Positions 8,565-19,569 of a stretch of DNA of 64,000 nt are shown here, piece by piece. The DNA is from Granulicella sp. S156 (GTDB lineage: Bacteria; Acidobacteriota; Terriglobia; Terriglobales; Acidobacteriaceae): positions 285,545 through 349,544 of the forward strand of contig NZ_LMUH01000022.1 of assembly GCF_009766105.1 (NCBI RefSeq), written 5' to 3'. Positions within the stretch are counted from its first letter, which is position 1, and each line of letters opens with the position of its first letter. The position numbers and the translations under genes were made by a program. The notes under the pieces were generated by a model. It ran no database searches and was not told the origin of the DNA. It worked only from the letters and a program-made list of their open reading frames with translations.

Positions 8565-8866
8565 TGGTTCCCATCGCCTACTATCTCGTCCTCGCCGCGA
8601 TTCTCTTCTCCATCGGCGCAGGCGCGTTTCTCATCAAGCGCAACGTCATCACCATCTTCATGTCGATCGAGCTGATGCTCAACGCCGTGAACCTTACGTT
8701 TGTCGCCTTCGCCCACATGTGGCACCAGATCTCAGGCCAGATCTTCGTCTTCTTCGTCATGGTCGTCGCTGCGGCAGAGGCCGCCGTCGGCCTCGCCATC
8801 ATTATTGCGTTGTTCCGCGTACGCCAGACCCTCAACGTTGACCAGGTCAACCTATTGAAGAACTAA
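8564..8866 (+). CDS. nuoK: NADH-quinone oxidoreductase subunit K
   Basis: Three-helix membrane subunit (ND4L type), 100 residues, antiporter-module linker of complex I. The two conserved membrane glutamates are in [12 protein letters not shown] and [13 protein letters not shown]. The N terminus [14 protein letters not shown] is typical. The start ATG overlaps the stop of the preceding microprotein ORF (TAATG) and has a strong GGAGGAGG ribosome site within that ORF. Confidence 0.95.
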   Translation: MVPIAYYLVLAAILFSIGAGAFLIKRNVITIFMSIELMLNAVNLTFVAFAHMWHQISGQIFVFFVMVVAAAEAAVGLAIIIALFRVRQTLNVDQVNLLKN

Positions 8867-8868
8867 CA

Positions 8869-8935
8869 GTTTTGTTTTTGCCGTTGCATTTCTTGTTGTC
8901 ATTCCCGCAGGGAATCTGCTTCTAAAGCACCACAG
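8869..8935. repeat. dispersed intergenic repeat, family A copy 2
   Basis: T-rich lead, then tcttgttgtcATTCCCGCAGGGAATctgcttctaaagcaccacag, directly after nuoK. It shares the core and part of the right flank (caccacag) with copy 3 at 11016-11088. Confidence 0.75.
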
Positions 8936-8970
8936 TTACACCAGTTGAACCAAAAGAGTCCACGCATCTC

Positions 8971-11013
8971 ATGAATCCATCTCTGCTCTGGCTCATCCCG
9001 CTTCTTCCCTTCGCCGGCTTCCTGCTCAACGGAACCATCGGCCGTAAGCTGCCGCGCGCCCTCGTCTCGACGATTGCGCTGCTCTTCACCGCAGCCCCGG
9101 CCCTCATCGTCGCGCAACTCTGGATCTTCATGAAGTCCGCCGGAGCCCCGCTGTCGCTCTCCGTTACCAGCAGCCCGTGGATCGCGGTGACCGGTTTCCA
9201 GGTCAACTTCGCCTTCACCGTCGACCACCTCACGCTCATCATGCTGGGCATCGTCACCGGCGTCGGCTTCCTCATCCACGTGTACTCAGTCGGCTACATG
9301 GCGCACGAAGAAGGCTTCTGGCGCTTCTTCGCCTACCTGAACCTCTTCATGTTCTTCATGCTGGTGCTGGTGCTCTCCTCCAGCTTCCTTCTGCTCTTCG
9401 TCGGCTGGGAGGGCGTCGGTCTCGCGTCGTACCTGCTCATCGGCTTCTACTTCACCAAGGACTCCGCCGCCAACGCCGGCAAGAAGGCCTTCGTCGTCAA
9501 CCGTATCGGCGACTTCGGCTTCCTGCTCGCGATGTTCCTGATGATCGCGCACTTCGGCAGCCTGGACTTCAACAGCGTCTTTGCGCAAATCTCCGCGACG
9601 CCGCTCACCGGTGGCTTCCTCACCGCCATTGCGCTGCTGCTGGTCGTCGGTGCTGCCGGCAAGTCCGCACAGATTCCGCTCTACATCTGGCTTCCCGACG
9701 CCATGGAAGGCCCCACGCCAGTCTCCGCGCTGATCCACGCCGCGACCATGGTCACTGCGGGCATCTACATGGTCGCTCGCTGCCATGTGCTCTTCGATAA
9801 ATCGCCCACTGCGCTTATGGTCGTCGCCGTCATCGGCGCAGCGACAGCGCTTATGGCCGCGACCATCGGCATGGTGCAGCACGACATCAAGCGCGTCCTG
9901 GCCTACTCCACGGTCTCGCAACTCGGCTACATGTTCCTGGCCTGCGGCGTTGGAGCCTACTCTGCCGGCATCTTCCACCTCATGACGCACGCCTTCTTCA
10001 AGGCACTCCTCTTCCTCGCTGCTGGTTCTGTAATCCATGCGATGGGCGGCGAACAAGACATGCGCGTCATGGGCGGTCTCCGGAAGAAGATCCCCGTCAC
10101 CTTCTGGACAATGACCGCGGGCGTCGTCGCCATCGCGGGCATTCCCCCTCTGGCAGGCTTCTTCTCCAAGGACGAGATTCTCTACCAGGCTTTTATCTCG
10201 GATAACCCGCTGGCAAAGCTGCTCTGGTTCGTTGGCCTGGTCACTGCCGGACTGACCTCGTTCTACATGTTTCGCCTCTGGTTCAAGACCTTCTTCGGCG
10301 CACCGCGCTTTGCAGAACAAGGCCATGAACTGGATGTACATGCTGCTCACGGAGCCGCGATCCACGCCCGCCACGACACCAAGCTCGTCCTCGAAACCGA
10401 GCCGGAACCGGCGCACGGCGGTCACGCTCACGGTGTACATGAGTCTCCGTGGATCATGACCCTGCCCCTCATCATCCTTGCGATCCTCGCCACGATCGGT
10501 GGCTGGGTTGGCGTACCGCTCGCCTTCGGCGGCCACAACGAGTTTGAACACTTCCTGGAGCCGGTCTTCTCCTCCTCCGTCGTTACACCGGAGCACGTCT
10601 CTTTCCGTGGCGCGGAGCCGATACTCGCCGTCGTTTCGATCGTCACGGCTCTCCTCGGCTTCCTGGTCGCTTACCTCTGGTACTACCGTAAACCGGGCAC
10701 AGCAGCCGCGATCGCACAGCGCCTCCAGTTCGTCTACAACCTCCTCGACCATAAGTACTGGGTCGACGAGATCTACGGGCGCTTTATCATCGCCCCGCTG
10801 CTCGGGTTCTCGCGCATCTTCCTCGGCATATTCGTCGATGGAGGCCTCGTCCAGGGGACAGGCGCGACCCTTGCCGGTGGCACCCGTGGTTTCAGTTGGC
10901 TCGTCCGCCGCGTGCAGTCGGGCAATATCCGTTCCTACGCCGGTTGGCTCGCACTTGGCGCCGCCGCTGTCATCGCCGTAGTTGTCTTTGGCCCACACCC
11001 GCATCTGCACTAA
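8971..11013 (+). CDS. nuoL: NADH-quinone oxidoreductase subunit L
   Basis: Largest antiporter-like membrane subunit (ND5 type), 680 residues. It has the distal proton channel and the long lateral helix. Conserved pieces include LLLFVGWEGVGLASYLLIGF (essential Glu), QIPLYIWLPDAMEGPTPVSA and HAATMVTAGIYM. Between roughly residues 450 and 492 there is a soluble loop with nine histidines (HELDVHAAHGAAIHARHD and AHGGHAHGVHES) before the lateral-helix region. His-rich loops at this place are known from other NuoL proteins. Family A repeats flank the gene on both sides. Confidence 0.97.
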   Translation: MNPSLLWLIPLLPFAGFLLNGTIGRKLPRALVSTIALLFTAAPALIVAQLWIFMKSAGAPLSLSVTSSPWIAVTGFQVNFAFTVDHLTLIMLGIVTGVGFLIHVYSVGYMAHEEGFWRFFAYLNLFMFFMLVLVLSSSFLLLFVGWEGVGLASYLLIGFYFTKDSAANAGKKAFVVNRIGDFGFLLAMFLMIAHFGSLDFNSVFAQISATPLTGGFLTAIALLLVVGAAGKSAQIPLYIWLPDAMEGPTPVSALIHAATMVTAGIYMVARCHVLFDKSPTALMVVAVIGAATALMAATIGMVQHDIKRVLAYSTVSQLGYMFLACGVGAYSAGIFHLMTHAFFKALLFLAAGSVIHAMGGEQDMRVMGGLRKKIPVTFWTMTAGVVAIAGIPPLAGFFSKDEILYQAFISDNPLAKLLWFVGLVTAGLTSFYMFRLWFKTFFGAPRFAEQGHELDVHAAHGAAIHARHDTKLVLETEPEPAHGGHAHGVHESPWIMTLPLIILAILATIGGWVGVPLAFGGHNEFEHFLEPVFSSSVVTPEHVSFRGAEPILAVVSIVTALLGFLVAYLWYYRKPGTAAAIAQRLQFVYNLLDHKYWVDEIYGRFIIAPLLGFSRIFLGIFVDGGLVQGTGATLAGGTRGFSWLVRRVQSGNIRSYAGWLALGAAAVIAVVVFGPHPHLH

Positions 11014-11015
11014 AG

Positions 11016-11088
11016 TGCTCTTGCTTTTGTTGTTGCTTTTCTTGTTGTCATCCCCGCAGGGGATCTGCTGTTAGAAACACCACAGGGT
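11016..11088. repeat. dispersed intergenic repeat, family A copy 3
   Basis: Lead rich in T/G (tgctcttgcttttgttgttg), then cttgttgtcATCCCCGCAGGGGATctgctgttagaaacaccacagg, filling the whole nuoL-nuoM spacer up to the nuoM start. Confidence 0.75.
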
Positions 11089-11092
11089 ATCG

Positions 11093-12691
11093 ATGAATCT
11101 CGACCACACCATCCTGACGCTCATCCTCCTCACCCCACTCGTGGGCGCGGTGGTGCTTGCGCTTATTCCCGAACGCGCCGGCAGCAAGCTCCACGCCATC
11201 GGCGCGCTTGTCGTCACGCTTGTCACGCTTGGGCTGACCCTGCACCTGCCGGCACACTTCAACTACGCCGCCGCACCCCGCAGTTTCCAGTTCGAGGTGA
11301 ACTGCCCCTGGATTGCGTCCCCGGCCATTCGCTTTCACCTCGGCGTCGACGGACTCTCCACGTGGCTTGTGGTGCTCACCGGCTTCCTCGCTCCCATAGG
11401 CGTGCTGGCTTCCTGGAACGCCGTCAAGGAGCGCACCAAGCTCTTCTACACCCTCTTCCTGCTCCAACAGGTCGCGATGCTCGGCGTCTTCCTCGCGCTG
11501 GACCTCTTCCTGTACTACGGCTTCTGGGAGCTCTCCCTGGTCCCGATGACGCTGCTCATCGCCACCTTCGGCCGCACCGAAAACCGCCGCAAGGCCGCGA
11601 TCAAGTTCTTCCTCTACGCCTTTATCCCCTCCGCCATTCTGCTGGTAGCCCTGCTCTGGCTCTACGCGAAGACCGGAACCTTCGATCTGCCCGCCCTGCA
11701 GGCCCTCGCCGCACAGCATGCCATCTCCGCGAACCCCACGGCTCTGTGGCTCTGCTCGCTAGCCTTCCTCGTAGCCTTCGCGGTCAAGGTTCCCATCTTC
11801 CCGCTGCACGGCTGGCTCTCCGATGCCGTGCAGGAGGCTCCCACCGCCGCTGTGATGGTCCTGGCCGGCAAGCTCGGCCTCTACTCCATCCTGCGCTTCA
11901 GCTTCGGCATCTTCCCCGAGCAATCTCGCCATATCGCTCCGCTGCTCATCGCACTGGGCGCTATCGGCATCGCCTACGGTGCGCTGCTCGCACTCGTTCA
12001 GACCGACCTTAAGAAGCTGGCCGCCTTCTCCACGCTCTCCCACGTCAGCTTCATCGTGCTGGGGATCTTCACCTTTACGACACTCGGCCTCGACGGCGGC
12101 GTCTTCCAGATTCTCAACGAGTCGCTCGTCGGCGCGGCGCTCTTCGTGCTGCTCGGCCTACTCTATGAGCGCTACGGCACCTACGACGTGCGCGACTACG
12201 GCGGCCTCGCCACCAAGCATCCGTGGATGGTGACGATGTTCGTCATCACCTCGCTCGCCGCGGTCGGCCTGCCCATGCTGAACGGCTTCGTCGGCGAGTT
12301 CCTGATCCTCAGCGGCGCCATGCAGTCGGTCTTCTGCCACCACGTTCTCTGGACAGTCATCGGCACTACCGGCGTGATCTTCGGCGCGGCCTACATGCTC
12401 TGGATGATCCAGCGCATCTTCTACGGCAACCTCGGGCTGCGCTCGGAAGAGGTCAGCGGCTGGGACCTCACTGCTCGCGAGCATATCGAGCTCTGGCCCC
12501 TCGCCATTCTCTTCCTCGTCATGGGCCTGGCCTCGCCGATCTGGATCAAGGCTATCGACACCTACGGCGTACAGACTGCTAATCGGCCCATCGCCTCAGA
12601 GGCTCAGAACGGATCTTTCGTCGATCCCGCACTCGCCGCTGCCGCACTCGACAAACCAGCTCCGCCGGTCAACAAGGGAGCACGATACTAA
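11093..12691 (+). CDS. nuoM: NADH-quinone oxidoreductase subunit M
   Basis: Antiporter-like membrane subunit (ND4 type), 532 residues, about 14 helices. The essential glutamate lies in [16 protein letters not shown]. The channel lysine/histidine helices read [20 protein letters not shown] and [15 protein letters not shown]. The C terminus is extended by a soluble, alanine/proline-rich tail after the last helix. Its TAA overlaps the nuoN start (TAATG at 12689-12693). Confidence 0.97.
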   Translation: MNLDHTILTLILLTPLVGAVVLALIPERAGSKLHAIGALVVTLVTLGLTLHLPAHFNYAAAPRSFQFEVNCPWIASPAIRFHLGVDGLSTWLVVLTGFLAPIGVLASWNAVKERTKLFYTLFLLQQVAMLGVFLALDLFLYYGFWELSLVPMTLLIATFGRTENRRKAAIKFFLYAFIPSAILLVALLWLYAKTGTFDLPALQALAAQHAISANPTALWLCSLAFLVAFAVKVPIFPLHGWLSDAVQEAPTAAVMVLAGKLGLYSILRFSFGIFPEQSRHIAPLLIALGAIGIAYGALLALVQTDLKKLAAFSTLSHVSFIVLGIFTFTTLGLDGGVFQILNESLVGAALFVLLGLLYERYGTYDVRDYGGLATKHPWMVTMFVITSLAAVGLPMLNGFVGEFLILSGAMQSVFCHHVLWTVIGTTGVIFGAAYMLWMIQRIFYGNLGLRSEEVSGWDLTAREHIELWPLAILFLVMGLASPIWIKAIDTYGVQTANRPIASEAQNGSFVDPALAAAALDKPAPPVNKGARY

Positions 12692-14217
12692 TGTCCAACA
12701 ATCTCCTCGCTCTGCTTCCCGAGATCATCCTCACCCTTACCGGCGTTCTGGTCATGCTGGCCGAGCCGATGATCGCTCCGGGTAAATCGCGCAAGCCCCT
12801 CGGCTGGCTCGCCATCCTCGGAACTCTGGCCTCCGGGTTCGCCGCGTTCTACCAGCTCCAGATCGTCAACCCAGGCCGCCCCATCACGGCCTTCTACTCG
12901 ACGATCCAGGTCGATGCCTTCTCGATCTTCTTCCACCTGCTGATCGCCAGCATCGTCCTCGTCACGCTGCTGGCCTCGCTCGACTACTTTGAAGGCCCCG
13001 TCACCCATGCCGGTGAGTACTTCGCGCTCGTCTGCTTCGGCGCGACCGGCATGATGTTCATGACCTCTTCGGTCGAGCTCCTGATGGTCTTCATCGGCCT
13101 CGAGATCTCGTCGATCTCGACCTACATCCTCGCCGGCTTCCGCAAGGGTCAGGCCACAGCCTCCGAGGCCTCGCTCAAGTACTTCCTCCTCGGCAGCTTC
13201 GCCACCGCGTTCTTCCTTTACGGCATCGCACTCTGCTTTGGCGCAACGGGTTCGACCAGCATCGGCGATATCGCCGCGAAGCTGGGTACAACCTCCACCC
13301 CACTGCTCGCGCTGCTCGCCATCGCGATGGTCGTCATCGGCCTCGGGTTCAAGGTCTCCGCCGCCCCGTTCCACGTCTGGACGCCAGACGTCTACCAGGG
13401 TGCCCCTGCTCCGGTCGTCGGGCTTATGTCGACGGCACCCAAAGCCGCCGCCTTCGCCGTACTGCTACGCTTCCTCTTCAACGCCGCGCCTGCGTACCGC
13501 GGACACTGGATCATCCTGATCGAGATCCTCGCCGTGCTCTCGATGACCGTCGGCAACCTCGGCGCGCTGCTGCAGCGCGACGTCAAGCGTCTGCTGGCGT
13601 ATTCCTCGATCGCCCACGCCGGATATCTGCTGGTGGCCTTCACCTCCATCCAGCAGGACGCCGTCTCTGCCGCCTGCTTCTACACCGCAGCCTATGCGGC
13701 GATGAACGTCGGCGCCTTCCTCGTCCTCACCCAACTCTCCGGCTACGACGAGCAGGCCCGCACCCTCGACGACTTCACCGGCGCCGCTCTCAAGAGGCCC
13801 GTCCTCTCCGCGCTGCTCGGGTTCTTCCTGCTCTCGCTCATCGGAATCCCCTTCACAGGCGGCTTCTTCGGCAAGTTCTATGCGTTCTCCGGGGCCATCC
13901 ACAACGGGCATATCGGGCTGGCCATCATCGGCCTGGCCAACTCCGGGGTTGCCTGCTTCTACTATCTGCGCCTGCTGGCAGCGCTCTACACGCGGCCAGT
14001 CAAGGAAGACGCCGCCCTCCTGCCCACCCGCAGGATCGCCATCCCAGCAGCCATCGCCCTCACGGCAACCGCAGCCGCAACCCTGGCTCTGGGCATCGTG
14101 CCCAACCACCTGCTGAACCTGGTACAGCGCGCCGCACCGGTAACCCTCCCCTCCCTTACCGTGGCCCCTCCAGCTTCGGCATTGCCTCCCACACCAGCAA
14201 CCGAGGTCACGCCCTAA
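12691..14217 (+). CDS. nuoN: NADH-quinone oxidoreductase subunit N
   Basis: Third antiporter-like subunit (ND2 type), 508 residues. The essential glutamate is in [20 protein letters not shown] and the channel lysine helix is [17 protein letters not shown]. The start is fixed by a TAATG overlap with nuoM. The protein ends with a soluble Pro/Ala/Thr-rich tail. It is the last gene of the visible nuo operon. Its TAA is embedded in the left arm of a long hairpin at 14216-14318. Confidence 0.97.
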   Translation: MSNNLLALLPEIILTLTGVLVMLAEPMIAPGKSRKPLGWLAILGTLASGFAAFYQLQIVNPGRPITAFYSTIQVDAFSIFFHLLIASIVLVTLLASLDYFEGPVTHAGEYFALVCFGATGMMFMTSSVELLMVFIGLEISSISTYILAGFRKGQATASEASLKYFLLGSFATAFFLYGIALCFGATGSTSIGDIAAKLGTTSTPLLALLAIAMVVIGLGFKVSAAPFHVWTPDVYQGAPAPVVGLMSTAPKAAAFAVLLRFLFNAAPAYRGHWIILIEILAVLSMTVGNLGALLQRDVKRLLAYSSIAHAGYLLVAFTSIQQDAVSAACFYTAAYAAMNVGAFLVLTQLSGYDEQARTLDDFTGAALKRPVLSALLGFFLLSLIGIPFTGGFFGKFYAFSGAIHNGHIGLAIIGLANSGVACFYYLRLLAALYTRPVKEDAALLPTRRIAIPAAIALTATAAATLALGIVPNHLLNLVQRAAPVTLPSLTVAPPASALPPTPATEVTP

Positions 14218-14318
14218 AAGCCTTGACGCAGAGTACGCAAAGAGAAGAGCCAAGTTTCGCTACGGCTGCCGTGGCGAAACTTGGCTCTTCTCTTTGCGCT
14301 CTTTGCGTCAAGGCTTTT
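14216..14318. repeat. long inverted repeat, family B copy 1 (after nuoN)
   Basis: Two arms of about 45 bases that differ at only two or three positions, with a short loop around 14262-14272. The left arm begins AAAAGCCTTGACGCA and includes GAGAAGAGCCAAGTTTCGC; the right arm is its complement and ends TGCGTCAAGGCTTTT. Homologous long hairpins follow malate synthase (23214-23316) and pdxT (42224-42324). The element begins at the nuoN stop codon, so the transcript would end in a very stable stem. Confidence 0.85.
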
Positions 14319-14368
14319 GCTGTTGCTCGTTCTCCTCAACGCTGACGATCACACTCATCACCCCAAAC

Positions 14369-14400
14369 AGAACGGCCCCCGCCGAAGCGGAGGCCGTTCT
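14369..14400. terminator. bidirectional terminator-like hairpin between nuoN and atpE
   Basis: AGAACGGCCCCCGC pairs with GCGGAGGCCGTTCT around a four-base loop, 13 of 14 pairs. It lies between the convergent nuo and atp operons, 17 bases after the atpE stop as read on the minus strand. Confidence 0.6.
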
Positions 14401-14417
14401 CTATTCCTGAGATCCGA

Positions 14418-14726
14418 TCACGGCGTAACCTTGAGGAAGATGATAACGAATGTGAACAGAGCCAGTGACTCGATGAAGGCGAGACCGAGAATCAGGAAGA
14501 TGAAGATTCCAGGACGAGCACCGGGGTTACGCGCGAGAGCCTCAGTAGCCGAAGCAGTCGCCTTACCCTGACCGAGACCGCAGAGACCAGCAGCCAGAGC
14601 CATGCTCAGACCGGCAGCCAGCGGAACCCACTGGGCAGCGGCTGAAGTAGCAGCCGCCTGACCGAACGCCGGCGACGCGATGAGCAGCGCAGCCATTGCC
14701 ATAAATACATATTGCAGCTTCTTCAT
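14418..14726 (-). CDS. atpE: ATP synthase F0 subunit c, with N-terminal signal-like extension
   Basis: Rotor ring subunit of F0. The ATG at 14726 has a good ribosome site (AAGGAG, seven bases upstream); the longer open frame to 14855 has no support. The 102-residue product starts MKKLQYVFMAMAALLIASPA followed by FGQ, which looks like a cleavable signal peptide and is not needed in a standard c subunit. Two helices follow, joined by the polar loop GQGKATASATEALARNPGA (about residues 55-73). The ion-binding carboxylate is the Glu in LGLAFIESLALF. Gln in GLGQG and the Glu-Ser pair are features also found in sodium-binding c rings, but the proline and tyrosine of the classic Na+ site are missing. 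Confidence 0.93.
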   Translation of the reverse strand: MKKLQYVFMAMAALLIASPAFGQAAATSAAAQWVPLAAGLSMALAAGLCGLGQGKATASATEALARNPGARPGIFIFLILGLAFIESLALFTFVIIFLKVTP

Positions 14727-14858
14727 GGTGTTACTCCTTGCCCCCATTGATCTCGCCGCCAGTGGGTGGTTGAAGCTCACCGTGCTGGCTCCCTCACGCT
14801 GGAGCGGCGGTAGTGCGCACCGCGAAGAGGGGGCGCCCCTTCGCGGGAATGTCAAACT

Positions 14859-15590
14859 CTAATGATCGTGCGCCACGGCGAGGGACAGATAGATCATCGC
14901 CAGCAGCATGAACACATACGCCTGAATCACAGCTACCCCGAGATGCAGACCCATAAATATCAGCGGAATGCCAACCGGGATGAGCGAGAAGAACGCCATC
15001 GTCAGCAGATCGCCCGCAAACATATTCGCGTACAAACGCACCGTGAGCGATAGCACACGTGCAAAGTGCGAGATGATCTCAATCGGAAATAGCAGCCAAT
15101 ACAACCACCACACCGGCCCGAGGAACTGCTTAATGTAAGCCGGACCGTTCGAGCGAATGCCATGGAAGTGGTAGTAAACAAAGGTAATGAGTGCTAACCC
15201 GAGCGGGACTTTAACATTCGCGGTGGGCGACTCAAGTCCAGGAACCAAGCCCGCCAGATTGCAGAGCAGGATGAACAGCGCGAGCACCGACAGGTAGGAG
15301 GTGAACTTCTCATACCCATGCCCTATGATCTGCTCGCCCTGTTCGGAGACAAACTCGTTGGTGATCTCAGCGAGGTGCTGCACACCGCCCGGCTTCTCGA
15401 CACTGAGGGTCAGCCGCACATGCACGAAGTATCCGATGAGCACCACAAAGACCAGCAGTTCCATCGCCACAGCGTTGGTGATAGGGGCCTTATAGGACTC
15501 AGGTGTTACATGCACCGCGTGCAGCAACGCGTTCGCCGGACCGGCGAAGTAGTGGTTCAGAGTTCTGGTTAGTAAAAGCTGAGGCATCAT
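14859..15590 (-). CDS. atpB: ATP synthase F0 subunit a
   Basis: Stator subunit that forms the two ion half-channels against the c ring; 243 residues, about six helices. The essential arginine is in the helix LSLTVRLYANMFAGDLLTMA and the conserved glutamine region is LGVAVIQAYVFMLLAMIYL. The protein ends AVAHDH. It lies downstream of two small ATP-synthase assembly genes and 132 bases upstream of atpE. The F1 genes (atpA, atpD, atpG, atpH, atpC) and atpF are not in this window, so the ATPase is encoded at split loci. Confidence 0.95.
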   Translation of the reverse strand: MMPQLLLTRTLNHYFAGPANALLHAVHVTPESYKAPITNAVAMELLVFVVLIGYFVHVRLTLSVEKPGGVQHLAEITNEFVSEQGEQIIGHGYEKFTSYLSVLALFILLCNLAGLVPGLESPTANVKVPLGLALITFVYYHFHGIRSNGPAYIKQFLGPVWWLYWLLFPIEIISHFARVLSLTVRLYANMFAGDLLTMAFFSLIPVGIPLIFMGLHLGVAVIQAYVFMLLAMIYLSLAVAHDH

Positions 15591-15632
15591 ATCGAATCGT
15601 TATCGGAGGGTTGGGTTCCAGGCCGCTCAGGG

Positions 15633-16043
15633 CTAAACCGTCCACGCTTTGACCAGACGAAGAGCTTCAAACGAGAGGGCAAAAACGCCCAGTCCAATGC
15701 CCGCTGCGAGCGCGTAAACCGAACCATCCAGAAACTTAAGACTAACATACAGAACCACGATGGTCAGGCCCAATCTGAGGAAGAAACCGGCCAAAACCAG
15801 CCCCAGCGGGCGCGCTTCCCCGCCCACATCCATGCGGGCCATGACGGCAGTCATCAGCCGCAGCCACTCCCACAGGCCGGAGCCCGAGATCGTCGAGCCG
15901 ACCAGCAACAGCACAGCACTCTGCCAGCCGAGCTTCCACCACACTACTGGCAGGGCCACCACTGTAACGACGGCCAGGAGGCGCAACGCGCGCAACATGG
16001 TCCGGCGGAAGTCATCGTCACTGAAACCGTCAAGGGCGAGCAT
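15633..16043 (-). CDS. AtpI-like ATP synthase subunit I
   Basis: 136 residues, four predicted helices (about 21-40, 45-60, 82-103 and 108-128) separated by short loops. Topology, size and position directly before atpB fit the AtpI family, small membrane proteins thought to help assemble the c ring. The N terminus DDDFRRTMLRALRLLAVVTV is typical of the family. Its ATG overlaps the stop of the preceding gene (ATGA at 16041-16045 on the minus strand). Assignment rests on topology and context more than on specific motifs. Confidence 0.75.
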   Translation of the reverse strand: MLALDGFSDDDFRRTMLRALRLLAVVTVVALPVVWWKLGWQSAVLLLVGSTISGSGLWEWLRLMTAVMARMDVGGEARPLGLVLAGFFLRLGLTIVVLYVSLKFLDGSVYALAAGIGLGVFALSFEALRLVKAWTV

Positions 16044-16294
16044 CAGTTGTCTCCCCTTTTAAGGTAGCGTGAGGCCGTTCTGAATATTTGGACGAAACCG
16101 GCTACTGCTCCCAGCAAAATCCCCACAACGCCTGCCCACGATGTATGAAAGTGCTTATCGAATGCCGCCCCGGCCAACCAGCCGATGAGACAGCCAGCCG
16201 GCAACGCAATGGCGAGCTGGATCATCGACTCGGCTTTCACCAGATCGCCGAGCGCGCCGTGCGGTTTCTTCGGGGTGTTGCCTTCATCGGCCAT
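16043..16294 (-). CDS. AtpZ-like two-helix protein, first gene of the F0 operon
   Basis: 83 residues, two hydrophobic helices with glycine pairs (LAIALPAGCLIGWLAGAAFD and WAGVVGILLGAVAGFVQIFR) and a basic C terminus (RYLKRGDN). This matches the AtpZ family, which accompanies AtpI and has been proposed to form an ion (Mg2+/Ca2+) channel or an assembly factor for F0. It is the promoter-proximal gene of the atp operon. The 98-base space to lysS on the other side must hold divergent promoters. Confidence 0.75.
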   Translation of the reverse strand: MADEGNTPKKPHGALGDLVKAESMIQLAIALPAGCLIGWLAGAAFDKHFHTSWAGVVGILLGAVAGFVQIFRTASRYLKRGDN

Positions 16295-16392
16295 CGCCCA
16301 AACTTATCACTCGCAGGCGGTAAGGGCCAACCGCCCCCGATATACTGAGATGTCATACTGAAGCGTTAAGACCCCAGCAAAGCGAGCCCGAT

Positions 16393-18237
<1,845 letters not shown>

Positions 18238-18246
18238 CAATAATCC

Positions 18247-18442
18247 GGGTGCCCCATCTTCGGCGCGTTTTTTGCGCCTAAGGTGGGCATCGCGCGAATG
18301 CGCGACCGCTCCCGCCCATTTACATCTCACCCACGACGCTCGTGCCACAGACACCTGAGAAAGTTGCAAGATAGGCAGGAGCGGTTCGCTTCGCGAAGGC
18401 CCACCTTAGCGACGATAAAACCGTCGCGAAGATGGGGCACCC
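18247..18442. repeat. 196-base palindromic element with 16-base perfect terminal inverted repeats
   Basis: Begins GGGTGCCCCATCTTCG (18247-18262) and ends with its exact complement CGAAGATGGGGCACCC (18427-18442). Nested inside are CCTAAGGTGGGC versus GCCCACCTTAG and ACCGCTCC versus GGAGCGGT. No ORF inside. It fills the space between the convergent lysS and aminotransferase genes. A related but degraded copy starts at 20372. Architecture resembles a miniature inverted-repeat element. Confidence 0.8.
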
Positions 18443-18463
18443 ACACCTTCGCGCCTACCGGCA

Positions 18464-19525
18464 CTAGAGCCGATCCAACTCCTCCGCCACCCTCGCCACA
18501 CCTTCCAGCGCTCTCGCCGAATCAACCTCGCCGCCCAGCGCGATGCGAAAACCATTCGGCGCATCCTTACTCACCGCAAACCAGTTTCCGCCACTGAGCA
18601 GCACCTCACGTTCCGCCATACGCTTCTCGAACCACTGCGGCGTCGTCTGCGCAGGCAGATTCACCCACAGATGCCACGCCGCACGAGCACCCGGCCAGCA
18701 GTGGTCTCCTAACAGCGACCGTGCTGCCGCATTGCGACGCGCACCTTCTACATTCTTCTCCGCAATCACACGGTCCAGCGTTCCATCCTCGATCAACGAC
18801 ACCGCTGCGCGGTTATGCACCAGCGAGGACCCCGTAACCGAGTTCAGAATCACGGGCAGCATCCCCGAAAGAAACCGCTCAGGAACCACCAGAAACCCGG
18901 TCCGCGCCCCCGGAGCATAGCTTTTGCTCAGCCCGCGCACATAGAACGTGCGCTCCGGTGCGAGCTTCGCCAGCGTTGGCGGAGCATCCGGCTCCATGTA
19001 GCCGTATGCATCGTCCTCAATCATCAGCAGATCGAACTCCCTCGCCACCGCCACCAGCGCCTCGCGCCGTGCCAGCGAGGCCACAAACCCCAGCGGATTA
19101 TGCACCGTCGGCGTCACATAGATCGCTGCGATACGATCTCTCGCACACTGCTCCCGCAGGCTCTCCGGCAACATCCCCTCATCGTCTATGGCGCAGCCAA
19201 CCAGCGGACACCCCATCGCACGTGCCTGCACCAGAGCTCCCGTGTAAGCCGCCGCGTCGACAGCAATCGTCTTCCCCGCGAGCCCGCTAACCATCAGCGA
19301 AAGCAAGCTGCCATGGTGGTTGCCCTCGGTCAGAAACGTCCGCTCCGGCGGCGTCCCCATCCACCTTGCCCCGGCATTCGAGAGCTTCGTCTGGTCGCTG
19401 CGAAACGTCGGCCGCAGTTCATCGAAGTTGTCATCACCCAGCGCATCCACCGCCGTCCGCAGACGCTCGCGCCACTGCGCCGGCAGCCCCGGCAACAACG
19501 GAAAGTTGTACTGCATCTCGATCAT
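18464..19525 (-). CDS. PLP-dependent aminotransferase, MocR-like C-terminal type
   Basis: 353-residue fold-type I aminotransferase. The PLP-binding lysine is in RGLSKSYAPGARTGFLV. The Asp that contacts the pyridine nitrogen is in LLMIEDDAYGYM and the preceding Asn in YVTPTVHNPLGF. The sequence style resembles the aminotransferase half of MocR/PdxR regulators, but there is no N-terminal winged helix here, so it should be an enzyme. The substrate cannot be read from the sequence. Start at 19525 (MIEMQYNFPLL) or three codons later. It is transcribed towards lysS. Confidence 0.85.
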   Translation of the reverse strand: MIEMQYNFPLLPGLPAQWRERLRTAVDALGDDNFDELRPTFRSDQTKLSNAGARWMGTPPERTFLTEGNHHGSLLSLMVSGLAGKTIAVDAAAYTGALVQARAMGCPLVGCAIDDEGMLPESLREQCARDRIAAIYVTPTVHNPLGFVASLARREALVAVAREFDLLMIEDDAYGYMEPDAPPTLAKLAPERTFYVRGLSKSYAPGARTGFLVVPERFLSGMLPVILNSVTGSSLVHNRAAVSLIEDGTLDRVIAEKNVEGARRNAAARSLLGDHCWPGARAAWHLWVNLPAQTTPQWFEKRMAEREVLLSGGNWFAVSKDAPNGFRIALGGEVDSARALEGVARVAEELDRL

Positions 19526-19569
19526 GCTTCCAGCATACTTCTCCCCTCTCGAGGTTGTAGACTCATGCA

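Noticed and set aside
9286-11010. 574-codon open frame antisense to nuoL
   Set aside because: Highly charged, low-complexity product without motifs, exactly opposite a well conserved gene; typical of GC-rich codon use.
14727-14855. Upstream extension of atpE by 43 codons
   Set aside because: The AAGGAG site and the start of the hydrophobic leader support ATG 14726.
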